From: CAXTPV01 sp964249405
GTDB taxonomy: Bacteria; Pseudomonadota; Alphaproteobacteria; Acetobacterales; Acetobacteraceae
Reading direction: 5' to 3'
NCBI GenBank assembly: GCA_964249405.1
Contig: CAXUBX010000033.1
Span: 1 to 32,990, forward strand
Length of the DNA stretch: 32,990 nt
Part shown: piece by piece, positions 8,801 to 15,731 of the stretch
Layout of the letters: the number at the start of each line of letters is the position of its first letter
Position numbering within the stretch: the first letter of the stretch is position 1
Notes under the pieces: generated by a model
Seen by the model: only the letters and a program-made list of their open reading frames with translations
Told to the model about the DNA's origin: nothing
Database searches by the model: none
Program-made: the position numbers and the translations under genes

Positions 8801-9329
8801 GGCCGAGCACGAAATGATCGCCCATCAGCCGCATGGCGAGATCGAGAGCCCGGCGGATGACCGGCTGGCCGCCACGGGCGAACACGTTGCCGAGGGCCCG
8901 CGCCAGGCCCTCTTCGGTCGCGGTGGCCTGCAGGCGACCGGTCACGAGCAGACCCCACGACGCCGCGTTGACGAACAGCGAGGGGCTCCGACCGAGATGG
9001 GCGCGCCAGTCCCCGGACGCGACGCCCTCGCGGATCAGCGCGTCGCGCGTGCCGGTGTCGGGGGTGCGGAGCAGCGCCTCGGCCAGGCACATGAGCGCGG
9101 TGCCTTCCGCGCTCGACAGGGCGTACTCACGCATCAGGCCCTCGACGGGCCCGCGCGTTCCGCGCGCCCGCAGGCGGAGAACGAGGCGGCGTGCCAGGTC
9201 GCGCGTCGCCTGCTCGGCGGCGTGCTCGAGCCTCGCCTCGGCGAGCAGGGCCGAGACCGCGGCCTGCTCGTCTCGCCTGAGGGCATCCCGGATGGCGGCT
9301 CGGGTCGATGACCCGGTGATCGTCGTCAT
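5838..9329 (-). CDS. putA: Bifunctional proline dehydrogenase / glutamate-semialdehyde dehydrogenase PutA
   Basis: PutA oxidises proline to glutamate in two steps, using FAD and then NAD+, with channelling of the intermediate. The 1163-residue product has an alpha-helical arm, a proline dehydrogenase barrel (about 150-490; GLSIKLSALHPRY, NIDAEEADRLDLSL, ENGANTSFVNRI) and an aldehyde dehydrogenase domain (about 560-1000). The latter has PWNFPVAIFSGQ, FTGSTATG, the general-base Glu at about 756 in FVAETGGQ and the catalytic Cys at about 790 in GQRCSALR. About 150 C-terminal residues form the extra ALDH-like domain of longer PutAs. There is no N-terminal ribbon-helix-helix domain, so unlike E. 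coli PutA it should not repress its own gene. The ATG at 9329 has no strong Shine-Dalgarno. A separate regulator is expected, and none of the usual type is adjacent. Confidence 0.97.
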   Translation of the reverse strand: MTTITGSSTRAAIRDALRRDEQAAVSALLAEARLEHAAEQATRDLARRLVLRLRARGTRGPVEGLMREYALSSAEGTALMCLAEALLRTPDTGTRDALIREGVASGDWRAHLGRSPSLFVNAASWGLLVTGRLQATATEEGLARALGNVFARGGQPVIRRALDLAMRLMGDHFVLGQTIEQALERAEGPEARGFRYSYDMLGEGALTADDAARYAAAYGHALDAIGGVAGRRGTDATARPGLSIKLSALHPRYVLNQRARVLDELVPRVGSLVRTAARLGVGINIDAEEADRLDLSLDVLEALCRDPSLGGRDTLGFVVQAYGKRASFVIDHLASLARATGRRIAVRLVKGAYWDSEIKRAQEAGLDGFPLFTRKVHTDVSYVACARRMLDAGQHLYPQFATHNARTLATIHTLAGAGAPRDAYEFQCLHGMGEALYEDVIAPAGLDRPCRIYAPVGTHETLLAYLVRRLLENGANTSFVNRINDPAISPEALIEDPASLIMAETDPGSSHPAIALPPRLFGDCRRNARGLDLADADTRTALLDAIEAADPRSAPDLVATTDPFARASAGAAAWRALGPEGRAAVLRRAADRFEEAIERFAGPLACEAGKTIPSAVAEIREAVDFLRYYANEAGALGDTASPLGTVVCISPWNFPVAIFSGQVAAALASGNAVIAKPAPETPDLAARAAALLHEAGVPADALILVPGDGEAGAALVRDPRVDGVLFTGSTATGRRIAESLALHAGPRGAPVPFVAETGGQNAMIVDSSALAEQVVTDVIASAFDSAGQRCSALRILCLQDDVADRILAMVKGAADELVVGDPARFDTDLGPVITNAAAGRIEAHLAALAGLGFAVHRCGRLSPGVPDPRLVRPAIVELDRLDRLGDEVFGPVLHVLRWRRGELDALLAELAATGYGLTVGVHTRLDETIARVERAQSAGNLYVNRNMIGAVVGVQPFGGHGLSGTGPKAGGPLLLRRLVHHPAPLAGDRWHGTVPDAAGRLVTALEAAGHPFAARARAIVAAAPVGARATLPGPVGERNEYRLESRGPILCRASTADGALACVAAVLATGNTLRPDGPFPCPEVARPFLGPGSDGVPELALFEGDADSLGVYARALAGRDGAIVTLLPVRDGVPPPLDLLCRERHTSTNTAAAGGNASLMAIG

Positions 9330-9387
9330 GCCGGGATGTCTAGAGCATCATCCGGCGAGATGGAGCACCTATCGGTCCGTTCGAGCC

Positions 9388-9416
9388 GATCGCGCCCGGG
9401 CACCCACCGGGCGATC
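9388..9416. terminator. GC-rich hairpin between the histidine kinase stop and putA
   Basis: GATCGCGCCCGG (9388-9399) pairs with CCGGGCGATC (9407-9416) around a seven-base loop, with a two-base GC bulge in the left arm. It lies 11 bases beyond the stop of the minus-strand histidine kinase gene and about 60 bases before the putA start. No T-run follows, so it could be a factor-assisted terminator or a regulatory structure in a putA leader. Confidence 0.4.
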
Positions 9417-9427
9417 CCGCGGCGGTC

Positions 9428-11773
9428 TCAGAGCATCGCCTGCTCGCTCGCGGCCGACGAGGTGGATGTCGACGGTCGCACCCGCGGTCTCGGTTGCGGG
9501 AAGCGCACGACCGAGGCGGACGACACGAGCGAGCTCTCGAGGAGCGACCCGAGCCGCGAGGCCAGCTGGGCGCTTCGGAACGGCTTGCCGAGCACGGGGA
9601 AATGCTCGGCCGCGGAGCCGAGCATCTCCGGATCCGCATACCCGGTCACCAGCAGGACCGGAAGCGAGGGCCTGACCGCCCGGATCCGCTCGGCCGCCTC
9701 CAGTCCCGTCATGCCGGGCATCGCGTAGTCCATCATCACGAGGTCGATCCGGTCACCGTGTTCGGCGAGCAGATCGATCGCGGCGCGGCCCGAGCTCCCC
9801 TCGATCACCGTGCAGCCGAACAGCGTCAGCGTCGCGCACGCTGCGATGCGGACGTCGCGGTCGTCGTCGACCAGCAGGATCGTGCGCCCGGCAAGCAGCG
9901 TCTCGGTCGCTCTCGGGCCGGGTCCCTGCTGCTCGGCGGCGGCCGCGGCCGCCGCCCCGCGCGGCATGAAGAGCTGGACCGTGGTGCCCTGGAACGGCTC
10001 GGAACGGATGCGGACGCCGCCGCCGAGCTGCTGGGCGATGCCGAGCACCTGCGACAGTCCGAGACCGGAGCCCTTGCCGGGCGGCTTGGTGGTGAAGAAC
10101 GGCTCGAAGACCCGCGCCAGCGTCTCGGCAGGCATGCCGTCCCCATCGTCGGAGACCGAGAGCAGGACATGCTCGCCCGCCGGCGGATCCGTGCCAGCGA
10201 CCGGAGCATCGGTCCGGACGTTCTCCGTCCGGATCAGGATCGTTCCCCCGAGCGGCATCGCGTCGCGGGCGTTGATGGCGAGATTGAGGATCACGAGCTC
10301 GAGCTGCGTCCGGTCCGCGAGCGCCGGCCAGAGGTCCTCGTTCCCGATCGTCCGGATCTGCACCGTCCCGCCGAGCGTGCTCGCGAGCAGGTCGGTCATG
10401 CCGGCGACCACCTGGTTGAGATCCACGGGTTCCGGCCGGAGCGACTGACGCCGCGAGAATCCGAGAAGCTGGCTGGTCAGGCGAGCGCCGCGTTCGGTCG
10501 CGTCGATCGCGTTCCGGAGCAGCGTCCTTGCCGGATCACCGTCCAGATGTCCGTCGAGCAGGTCGAGGTTCCCGAGCACCGCGGTGAGCAGATTGTTGAA
10601 GTCGTGTGCGATGCCGCCGGTGAGCTGCCCGACCGCCTCCATCTTCTGCGCCTGACGGAGTTCGGCCTCGGCACGAAGCCGGGATGTCACGTCCTGGAAG
10701 GCGTAGACGGCATGGTCCTGATCGCCGGTCGCGTTGAACACCGGAGCCGCCCAGACTTCCAGCGTGCTGCGGCGACCTTCGAGACCCTGGTAGTCCACGA
10801 GCCGGCCACCGACGAAGCCGCCGCGAAGCGCGCTCGCGAACGGCGCGAGCTCGGCACTCGGATCGCGTTCCGCCGAACCTTCCAGCGCCGGAGGCTCCAG
10901 CGAGGACGGATCGAAATTCGCGCCGAGCAGCTTGTGGGCATGACGGTTGATGATGGTGAGCCGGCCGGTCTGCACGTCGGCGATGCCGATGCCGAGCGGC
11001 AGCTGCTCCAGGATGTTGCGGAGGCGCTGCTCGCTCGACCGGATCAGAGCCGTCTCGCGCGCCGCCATCTCGGCAACGTAGCGATCGAACAGGATCGCGA
11101 GCAGTGCAAAGGCGAACAGCAGCACGGTGGCCGACGCGATTCCGGCCGCCACCCAGCGGACGGGAAAATCCTGGGCCGTGGCGAGCGGGAGGTCGGCATG
11201 GAAGCAGGTCGCCGACATGCCCACATAGTGCGTCGCGGCGATCGCGGCCCCGAGCCCGATCGAGCTCACGATCTGCCCGGCCTGCCCCTGCTGGCGAACC
11301 GCGAGGAGCAGCATCAGGGTGCAGGACCCGGCAGCCAGAAAGGCCGAAGCGGCGACCAGCAGCGGATCGTAGGTCGGCACGACGCCGGTGATTGCCGCCA
11401 GGCCGAGATAGTGGAGCACGCAGATCCCGAACCCCATGATCACGCCGGCCAGGATCACGCGAGCCGGTCCGGGCCGCGCACGGCACAGCGGCAGGAAGGC
11501 GCTGCCGATCAGCGGCACGGCAGTGACCAGCGGCAGCATCATTTCGCCGACGTCGAGTGCCACCGGCGCGGCGAACCGGGTCGCGACGATGGCGATGAAG
11601 TGCATCGACCAGATGGCGAAGCCGAGCGCGAACGAGCTGGCGGCCAGCCAACCAAGACGGATCGTTCCCTCGACGGCGCGGGCGCGCTTTGCCAGCGCGA
11701 GCGCCGTGTACGCACCGAAAATGATCAGAACGAACGCGATGATCGTTCCGGTCGGGTTATAACTCACATCCAT
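9428..11773 (-). CDS. MHYT-domain hybrid sensor histidine kinase with receiver domain
   Basis: The product is a 781-residue integral membrane sensor. The N-terminal seven-helix MHYT region (about 1-230) carries three motif histidines: SMHF near 57, LHY near 120 and THY near 181. MHYT domains are proposed to bind copper and sense O2, CO or NO. Then come a PAS-like domain (about 245-365), a HisKA domain with phospho-acceptor His390 in GGIAHDFNN, an HATPase domain with N (NLAINARDAM), G1 (DDGDGMP) and G2 (GKGSGLGL) boxes, an alanine-rich linker, and a receiver domain with Asp682 in VMMDYAMPG. ATG 11773 follows a GAGG ten bases upstream and gives the usual YNPT start of MHYT proteins. ATG 11797, in frame, is an alternative. 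No separate output regulator is adjacent, and the neighbouring putA is only a possible target. Confidence 0.93.
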   Translation of the reverse strand: MDVSYNPTGTIIAFVLIIFGAYTALALAKRARAVEGTIRLGWLAASSFALGFAIWSMHFIAIVATRFAAPVALDVGEMMLPLVTAVPLIGSAFLPLCRARPGPARVILAGVIMGFGICVLHYLGLAAITGVVPTYDPLLVAASAFLAAGSCTLMLLLAVRQQGQAGQIVSSIGLGAAIAATHYVGMSATCFHADLPLATAQDFPVRWVAAGIASATVLLFAFALLAILFDRYVAEMAARETALIRSSEQRLRNILEQLPLGIGIADVQTGRLTIINRHAHKLLGANFDPSSLEPPALEGSAERDPSAELAPFASALRGGFVGGRLVDYQGLEGRRSTLEVWAAPVFNATGDQDHAVYAFQDVTSRLRAEAELRQAQKMEAVGQLTGGIAHDFNNLLTAVLGNLDLLDGHLDGDPARTLLRNAIDATERGARLTSQLLGFSRRQSLRPEPVDLNQVVAGMTDLLASTLGGTVQIRTIGNEDLWPALADRTQLELVILNLAINARDAMPLGGTILIRTENVRTDAPVAGTDPPAGEHVLLSVSDDGDGMPAETLARVFEPFFTTKPPGKGSGLGLSQVLGIAQQLGGGVRIRSEPFQGTTVQLFMPRGAAAAAAAEQQGPGPRATETLLAGRTILLVDDDRDVRIAACATLTLFGCTVIEGSSGRAAIDLLAEHGDRIDLVMMDYAMPGMTGLEAAERIRAVRPSLPVLLVTGYADPEMLGSAAEHFPVLGKPFRSAQLASRLGSLLESSLVSSASVVRFPQPRPRVRPSTSTSSAASEQAML

Positions 11774-11834
11774 GAAGGATGATCCTCGCGCGTCCATTCG
11801 AACGCGCTCACCCTAGAACATACCGGTGACAGAA

Positions 11835-11855
11835 TGAAACGAATTGTTGGTTTCA
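11835..11855. terminator. Weak dyad overlapping the thiL stop codon
   Basis: TGAAAC (11835-11840) and GTTTCA (11850-11855) form a six-base dyad with a nine-base loop. The thiL stop codon is inside the right arm. The stem is short and A/T-rich compared with the surrounding DNA. It could weakly end thiL transcription or belong to the promoter of the downstream histidine kinase gene. Confidence 0.25.
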
Positions 11856-12812
11856 GCCGTCTCGAAAATGCGAGTAGCCAGGCCTCTCGATCGGGATCGC
11901 CTCGCCATCGGCGCCCCGGAGGACCACCGCCGGACCGCCGCGTCCGACCTGCCCGATCAGCGTCGCCGGAACGCCCGCAGTCTCCGCCGCCCCTTGCATG
12001 GCAGGGACATCCCTTGGCGCGACCGTGAACAGGATCTCGTAGTCGTCGCCGCCGGTGAGGCAGGTCTCGAGCCATTGCGGGCCGGCGGCGCGGGCCTCCG
12101 CCGAGATCGGAACCGCGTCGCGCTCGATCTCGATCGTGACGCCGCCCGCGCGCGCAAGATGGCCGGCGTCCTGCAGCAGCCCGTCCGAGACGTCGATCGC
12201 GGCGGTGGCGAGGCCACGGAGCGGAAAGCCGACACGGGGATGCGGCAGCCGGTAGCGGCCGGCGAGGAACCCGCCGGGATCGGGCAGCTCGCCCCGCAGC
12301 GCCCGCAGGCCGAGTGCCCCGTCGCCGATCGTTCCGGTCACGAACACCATGTCGCCCGGCCGCGCGCCGGCCCGCCGGACCGCCGACCCGGCCGGGACGT
12401 CGCCGATGATCGTGAGCGACATCGCGAGCGGACCCGCCGTCGCCGTCGTGTCGCCGCCGATCAGCGACAGGCCGAACTCCTCCTGGTCGAGCGCGAGGCC
12501 GGCGGCGAAGGCCGCGAAGAAGGCATCGTCCCGCCCCGGCGGGATCGAGAGGGTGAGAAGATAGTGGAGCGGGTCGGCCCCCATCGCGGCGAGGTCGGAG
12601 AGGTTGGTGCGCAGCAGCTTGCGGCCGAGATCGCGCGGCGGGTCGTCGGCGAGGAAGTGGACGTTCTCCACCATAGCATCGGCGGCGACCACGAGACTTC
12701 GTCCCGGGCGCGGATCGAGCAGGCCGGCGTCATCGGCGAGCCCGAGCGCGCCCGGACCGGCGAGCGGCCCGAAATGGCGGGCGATGAAGACGAATTCGGG
12801 TGCGACCTGCAC
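11853..12812 (-). CDS. thiL: Thiamine-monophosphate kinase
   Basis: ThiL phosphorylates thiamine monophosphate with ATP to give the cofactor thiamine diphosphate. The 319-residue product has the AIRS/PurM-type motifs of the family in order: GLADDAG, the metal-binding AADAMVENVHF, NLSDLAAMGADP, LIGGDTT, IDVSDGLLQDAGHLA and TGGDDYEILF. The start is GTG 12812, with a GGAG about 11 bases upstream; the first residues (APEFVFIARHF) match where the family normally begins. It follows nusB after a 110-base structured gap. The order nusB-thiL behind the rib genes is common in alphaproteobacteria, so thiL is probably the last gene of that operon, possibly with its own control. No thiamine-diphosphate riboswitch is seen upstream. 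Confidence 0.96.
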   Translation of the reverse strand: MQVAPEFVFIARHFGPLAGPGALGLADDAGLLDPRPGRSLVVAADAMVENVHFLADDPPRDLGRKLLRTNLSDLAAMGADPLHYLLTLSIPPGRDDAFFAAFAAGLALDQEEFGLSLIGGDTTATAGPLAMSLTIIGDVPAGSAVRRAGARPGDMVFVTGTIGDGALGLRALRGELPDPGGFLAGRYRLPHPRVGFPLRGLATAAIDVSDGLLQDAGHLARAGGVTIEIERDAVPISAEARAAGPQWLETCLTGGDDYEILFTVAPRDVPAMQGAAETAGVPATLIGQVGRGGPAVVLRGADGEAIPIERPGYSHFRDG

Positions 12813-12847
12813 CGGAGGCTCCGAGACCGCTCAGAGAGGCTGGAAGG

Positions 12848-12893
12848 AGCCGGACTTGCCGGACGATGCTGCCTGCAAGTCGTCGGTCCGGCT
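12848..12893. other. Long imperfect inverted repeat in the nusB-thiL gap
   Basis: AGCCGGAC (12848-12855) matches GTCCGGCT (12886-12893), and the adjoining TTGC (12856-12859) matches GCAA (12875-12878). This gives a 12-pair hairpin with a one-sided seven-base bulge and a 15-base loop. A competing pairing, GACTTGC (12853-12859) with GCAAGTC (12875-12881), shares the same bases, so two exclusive stems are possible. It sits in the 5' leader of thiL. A terminator, an attenuator-like switch or an mRNA-stability element are all possible. Confidence 0.4.
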
Positions 12894-12922
12894 GGTCCCG
12901 GCTGGCGGCAAGGTGCACTCCC

Positions 12923-13453
12923 TCACGGTGTCTCAGGGCTCGCGGCTTCGAGCTCGTCCTCGCCGCGCAGCGCCCTCGCGAGATGATCGAGCACGCCGTT
13001 CACCATGCGCGGCTCGTCGCCGGTGAAGAACCCGTGCGCGACGTCGAGGTATTCGTTGATCACGACGCGGGGCGGCGGCCCGTCGCTGATCGCGAGCTCC
13101 GCGCCGCCCGCGCGCAGGATGGCCCGCAGCACCGGGTCGAGCCGGGCGAAGGGCCAGTCCTGCGGCAGCGACGCCGTCACCAGCGCGTCGATCCGGTCCT
13201 GTCGTCCGACCGCCTCGCGCACCACCCGGCCGAACAGACGGACATCGGCGTCCGGCACCCGGCCTTCCTCGAAACCGTCTCCGCCGGGAAGACCGCCCAG
13301 CCGGTGACGGACGAACTGGTCGATGATGGTCTCCGCCGTTTCGCCACCCTGCTCGCTCTGGAACAGCGCCTGCACGGCGGCGACGCGGGCGGCCGTGCGC
13401 GGTCGCGCCCTGCCCTCGCCCCGTCCTTCCCCCTTGACCGACCTCGCGTCCAA
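12923..13453 (-). CDS. nusB: Transcription antitermination factor NusB
   Basis: NusB is a small all-helical RNA-binding protein. With NusE (ribosomal protein S10) it binds boxA and keeps RNA polymerase processive on rRNA operons. The 176-residue product has the N-terminal helix motif AAVQALFQSEQ after a basic, disordered-looking 20-residue extension, and the C-terminal family core LDPVLRAILRAGGAEL followed by RVVINEYLDVAHGFF. The start appears to be TTG 13453, one base after the ribH stop (TGAGTTG). No ATG or GTG lies early enough to give an intact first helix, so coupling to ribH is likely. The ribH-nusB order is very common in bacteria. Confidence 0.95.
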   Translation of the reverse strand: MDARSVKGEGRGEGRARPRTAARVAAVQALFQSEQGGETAETIIDQFVRHRLGGLPGGDGFEEGRVPDADVRLFGRVVREAVGRQDRIDALVTASLPQDWPFARLDPVLRAILRAGGAELAISDGPPPRVVINEYLDVAHGFFTGDEPRMVNGVLDHLARALRGEDELEAASPETP

Positions 13454-13454
13454 C

Positions 13455-13952
13455 TCAGGCGGCCTCCGCCTCGAAGCGGCGGGCGAGCGCGATCTGTCGA
13501 AGGCACGCGAACGCCGCCTCCTCGCCCTTGTTGTCGCCCCCGGGCCCGGCCGCGCGGGCCTCGGCCTGGGCGACCGTCTCCACGGTCAGCAGACCCGTCC
13601 CGAGCGCCAGTCCATAGGTGAGGGCGAGGTCCATGAAGCCCTGCATGGTGACGTCGCAGATGTGGTCGTAGTGCGAGGTCTCGCCGCGCACGACGCAGCC
13701 GAGGGCGACGAACCCGTCGTGCCGGCGCGCGCCCCTGAGCGCCAGCCGGATCGCCTGCGGGAGCTCGAAGGCGCCCGCGACGTCGATCGTCTCGTGGGTC
13801 GCTCCGGCCCCGTCCAGCACGCGCGCGGCACCGTCGGAGAGCCCGGTGACCACCGAACGGTAATACGGGGCCCGCACGACCAGCACGTGCGGCGCGGGAC
13901 CCGGGACGAGTGGCGTTCCGTCCCGGTCCGCGTCCCTGTCCCTGGTGCTCAT
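13455..13952 (-). CDS. ribH: 6,7-dimethyl-8-ribityllumazine synthase
   Basis: RibH condenses 5-amino-6-ribitylaminouracil with 3,4-dihydroxy-2-butanone 4-phosphate to form the lumazine precursor of riboflavin. The 165-residue product has the family motifs VVRAPYY near the N-terminus, DVAGAFELPQAI (substrate binding), GCVVRGETSHYDHICD with the conserved His, and TGLLTVET. The N-terminal 20 residues are hydrophilic and variable, which is usual. ATG 13952 lies one base after the ribB stop, with GAGG about six bases upstream. The lumazine product is the substrate of riboflavin synthase, encoded two genes upstream. Confidence 0.97.
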   Translation of the reverse strand: MSTRDRDADRDGTPLVPGPAPHVLVVRAPYYRSVVTGLSDGAARVLDGAGATHETIDVAGAFELPQAIRLALRGARRHDGFVALGCVVRGETSHYDHICDVTMQGFMDLALTYGLALGTGLLTVETVAQAEARAAGPGGDNKGEEAAFACLRQIALARRFEAEAA

Positions 13953-13953
13953 C

Positions 13954-15099
13954 TCAGCCCTCGATCCCGGCGACCGGGCGCTGCCCGACGACCGCCAGAC
14001 CGTAGCCTTCGAGCCCGACGATGGTGCGCTTCTGCCCGGTCAGCAGGATCATCTCCCGGACGCCGAGATCGACCAGGATCTGGGCACCGATCCCGTAGTC
14101 GCGAAGGAAGGCGTAGGGTCGGGTCTGCAGGCCGATCGTGTCGACGCGGCGCGACAGCGCGTCCGGTGCCGTGTCGCGGATCATCACCACCGCCCCGCGA
14201 CCCTCGGCCTCGATCGCACCCATCGCGCGCGGCAGCATCGAGTGCTCCGAGGCGCCGACCATGTCGGTCACCAGGTCGACCGCGTGCATCCGGACCGCGA
14301 CCGGTCCGGGCGCCGCGACGTCGCCGAGCGTCATCACCGCGTGCTCGGAACGGTCGATCCGGTTGCGGTAGACCGACAGCGTCCAGGCATGGCCCCCCGG
14401 ACGTGACAGCGTCGCCTGCGACACCCGCTCGACCAGCTTCTCCGTGCGGCGGCGGTGAGCGATCAGGTCGGCGATCGAGCCGATCTTGAAGTTGTGGTGC
14501 TGGGCGAACGCGACGAGGTCGGGCAGGCGCGCCATCGACCCGTCATCGTGCATGATCTCGCAGATCACGCCGGACGGGTTGAGGCCGGCGAGGCGCGCGA
14601 TGTCGACCGCCGCCTCCGTGTGCCCGGCCCGCACCAGCGTACCGCCGTCGCGGGCGAGCAGCGGGAAGATGTGGCCCGGTGTCGTGATGTCGTGCCGCGT
14701 GGTCTCCGGGTTCACCGCGACCGCGATGGTGTGGGCGCGGTCGTGCGCCGAGATCCCGGTGGTCACCCCTTCCCGCGCCTCGATCGAGACCGTGAAGGCG
14801 GTCTGGTGGCGGGTGCCGTTCGCCTGGCTCATCAGCGACAGGCCGAGCGTCTCGACCCGCGGCGAGGTCAGGGCGAGGCAGATCAGTCCGCGGCAGTGCC
14901 GGGCCATGAAGTTGATGACGTCCGGCGTCGCGAACTGCGCCGGGACCACGAGGTCGCCCTCGTTCTCGCGATCCTCGTCATCGACCAGGATGAACATCCG
15001 GCCGGCACGCGCCTCCTCGATCAGCTCGGCGGCGGCGCTGAGATAGGACGAGAGATCGGCGCGCGCGAAGGCGGAGAGCTCGCTCATGCGCGTCGTCAT
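13954..15099 (-). CDS. ribB: 3,4-dihydroxy-2-butanone 4-phosphate synthase with degenerate GTP cyclohydrolase II domain (RibBX type)
   Basis: The 381-residue protein has an N-terminal RibB domain (about 10-210) with the acidic metal/substrate loop DDEDRENEGDL, HCRGLICLALT, TRHQTAFTVS and the TPGHIFPLLA / AGHTEAAVDI motifs. This half makes the four-carbon unit for RibH. The C-terminal half has the fold signature of GTP cyclohydrolase II (YGIGAQILVDLGV, GLEGYGLAVV) but no cysteine at all. The three zinc cysteines of active RibA, normally in a SECLTGD...RCDCG region, are replaced around VGASEHSMLPRA, and LLTNNP has become LLTGQK. It therefore probably lacks cyclohydrolase activity. ATG 15099 overlaps the ribE stop (ATGA); ATG 15087 is a second option. 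Neither has a clear Shine-Dalgarno. The frame is open further upstream, but only inside ribE. Confidence 0.95.
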   Translation of the reverse strand: MTTRMSELSAFARADLSSYLSAAAELIEEARAGRMFILVDDEDRENEGDLVVPAQFATPDVINFMARHCRGLICLALTSPRVETLGLSLMSQANGTRHQTAFTVSIEAREGVTTGISAHDRAHTIAVAVNPETTRHDITTPGHIFPLLARDGGTLVRAGHTEAAVDIARLAGLNPSGVICEIMHDDGSMARLPDLVAFAQHHNFKIGSIADLIAHRRRTEKLVERVSQATLSRPGGHAWTLSVYRNRIDRSEHAVMTLGDVAAPGPVAVRMHAVDLVTDMVGASEHSMLPRAMGAIEAEGRGAVVMIRDTAPDALSRRVDTIGLQTRPYAFLRDYGIGAQILVDLGVREMILLTGQKRTIVGLEGYGLAVVGQRPVAGIEG

Positions 15100-15731
15100 G
15101 CCGAAGCCAGTGCCGTCGGTCCAGCCTCGACGCGGCCGACCTCGGCGAGACGGGCCACGTAGCGGGCCAGGGTGTCGATCTCGATGTTGACTGCGTCCCC
15201 CGGCCGCAGCGCACCGAGCGTGGTGACGGACGCCGTGTGCGGGATGATGTTGACCGCGAATTCCTCGGCGCCGACCGCGTTCACGGTCAGCGACACCCCG
15301 TCCACCGCGACGGAGCCCTTGGCGGCGACGAACCGGGCGAGCGCCGGCGGGATCCGGAACGCGAGCCGGAGCGATCCCTGGTCCGGCGTCGCGGCGACGA
15401 GATGGCCGAGCCCGTCCACGTGGCCCGCGACGAGATGGCCGCCGAGCTCGTCGCCGAGCCGGAGCGAACGTTCGAGATTGATCGCGGTCCCGGGGCGCCA
15501 CCCCGCAAGCGTGGTGAGCGACAGGGTCGCCGCCGAGACCTCGACCGTGAACACGTTACCCTGGAGCGTCGTCGCGGTGAGGCAGCACCCCGAGCAGGCG
15601 ATCGACGCCCCGATCGCGGCGCCGTCGAGGAAGCCGTCCGGCGTGCGGATCGCGAAGCGCGCATCGCGGCCGCCGCCGATCGGGATCGCCTCCAGCACCT
15701 CGCCCCGTCCGCTGATCAGGCCCGTGAACAT
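15096..15731 (-). CDS. ribE: Riboflavin synthase, alpha subunit type
   Basis: This enzyme dismutates two 6,7-dimethyl-8-ribityllumazine molecules into riboflavin and the RibH substrate. The 211-residue product has the invariant N-terminal MFTGLI and the two tandem lumazine-binding barrels of the family. The first contains IACSGCCLTAT. The second starts around GHLVAGHVDGLG and contains VDGVSLTVNAV. The C-terminal helix used for trimer formation is present (IDTLARYVARL). ATG 15731 overlaps the ribD stop in a TGATG arrangement, and its own stop overlaps the ribB start. ribD, ribE and ribB are thus one tightly coupled block. Confidence 0.97.
   Translation of the reverse strand: MFTGLISGRGEVLEAIPIGGGRDARFAIRTPDGFLDGAAIGASIACSGCCLTATTLQGNVFTVEVSAATLSLTTLAGWRPGTAINLERSLRLGDELGGHLVAGHVDGLGHLVAATPDQGSLRLAFRIPPALARFVAAKGSVAVDGVSLTVNAVGAEEFAVNIIPHTASVTTLGALRPGDAVNIEIDTLARYVARLAEVGRVEAGPTALASA

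Noticed and set aside
6450..9311. A 953-codon open frame on the + strand opposite putA
   Set aside because: It is rich in Arg, Gly, Ala and Asp with no domain or hydrophobic core, and mirrors the putA codons. High-GC coding DNA often leaves the opposite strand open.
5838..9329. PutA acting as its own DNA-binding repressor
   Set aside because: The N-terminus lacks the ribbon-helix-helix segment found in enterobacterial PutA, and the length fits the form without it.
9494..11782. A 762-codon + strand frame opposite the hybrid histidine kinase gene
   Set aside because: The translation is low-complexity Arg/Glu/Asp/Gly without motifs, while the minus strand encodes a complete and recognisable kinase.
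12813..12922. Thiamine-diphosphate riboswitch before thiL
   Set aside because: The gap has strong dyads but lacks the CUGAGA and ACCUGAU-type conserved segments of the THI element.
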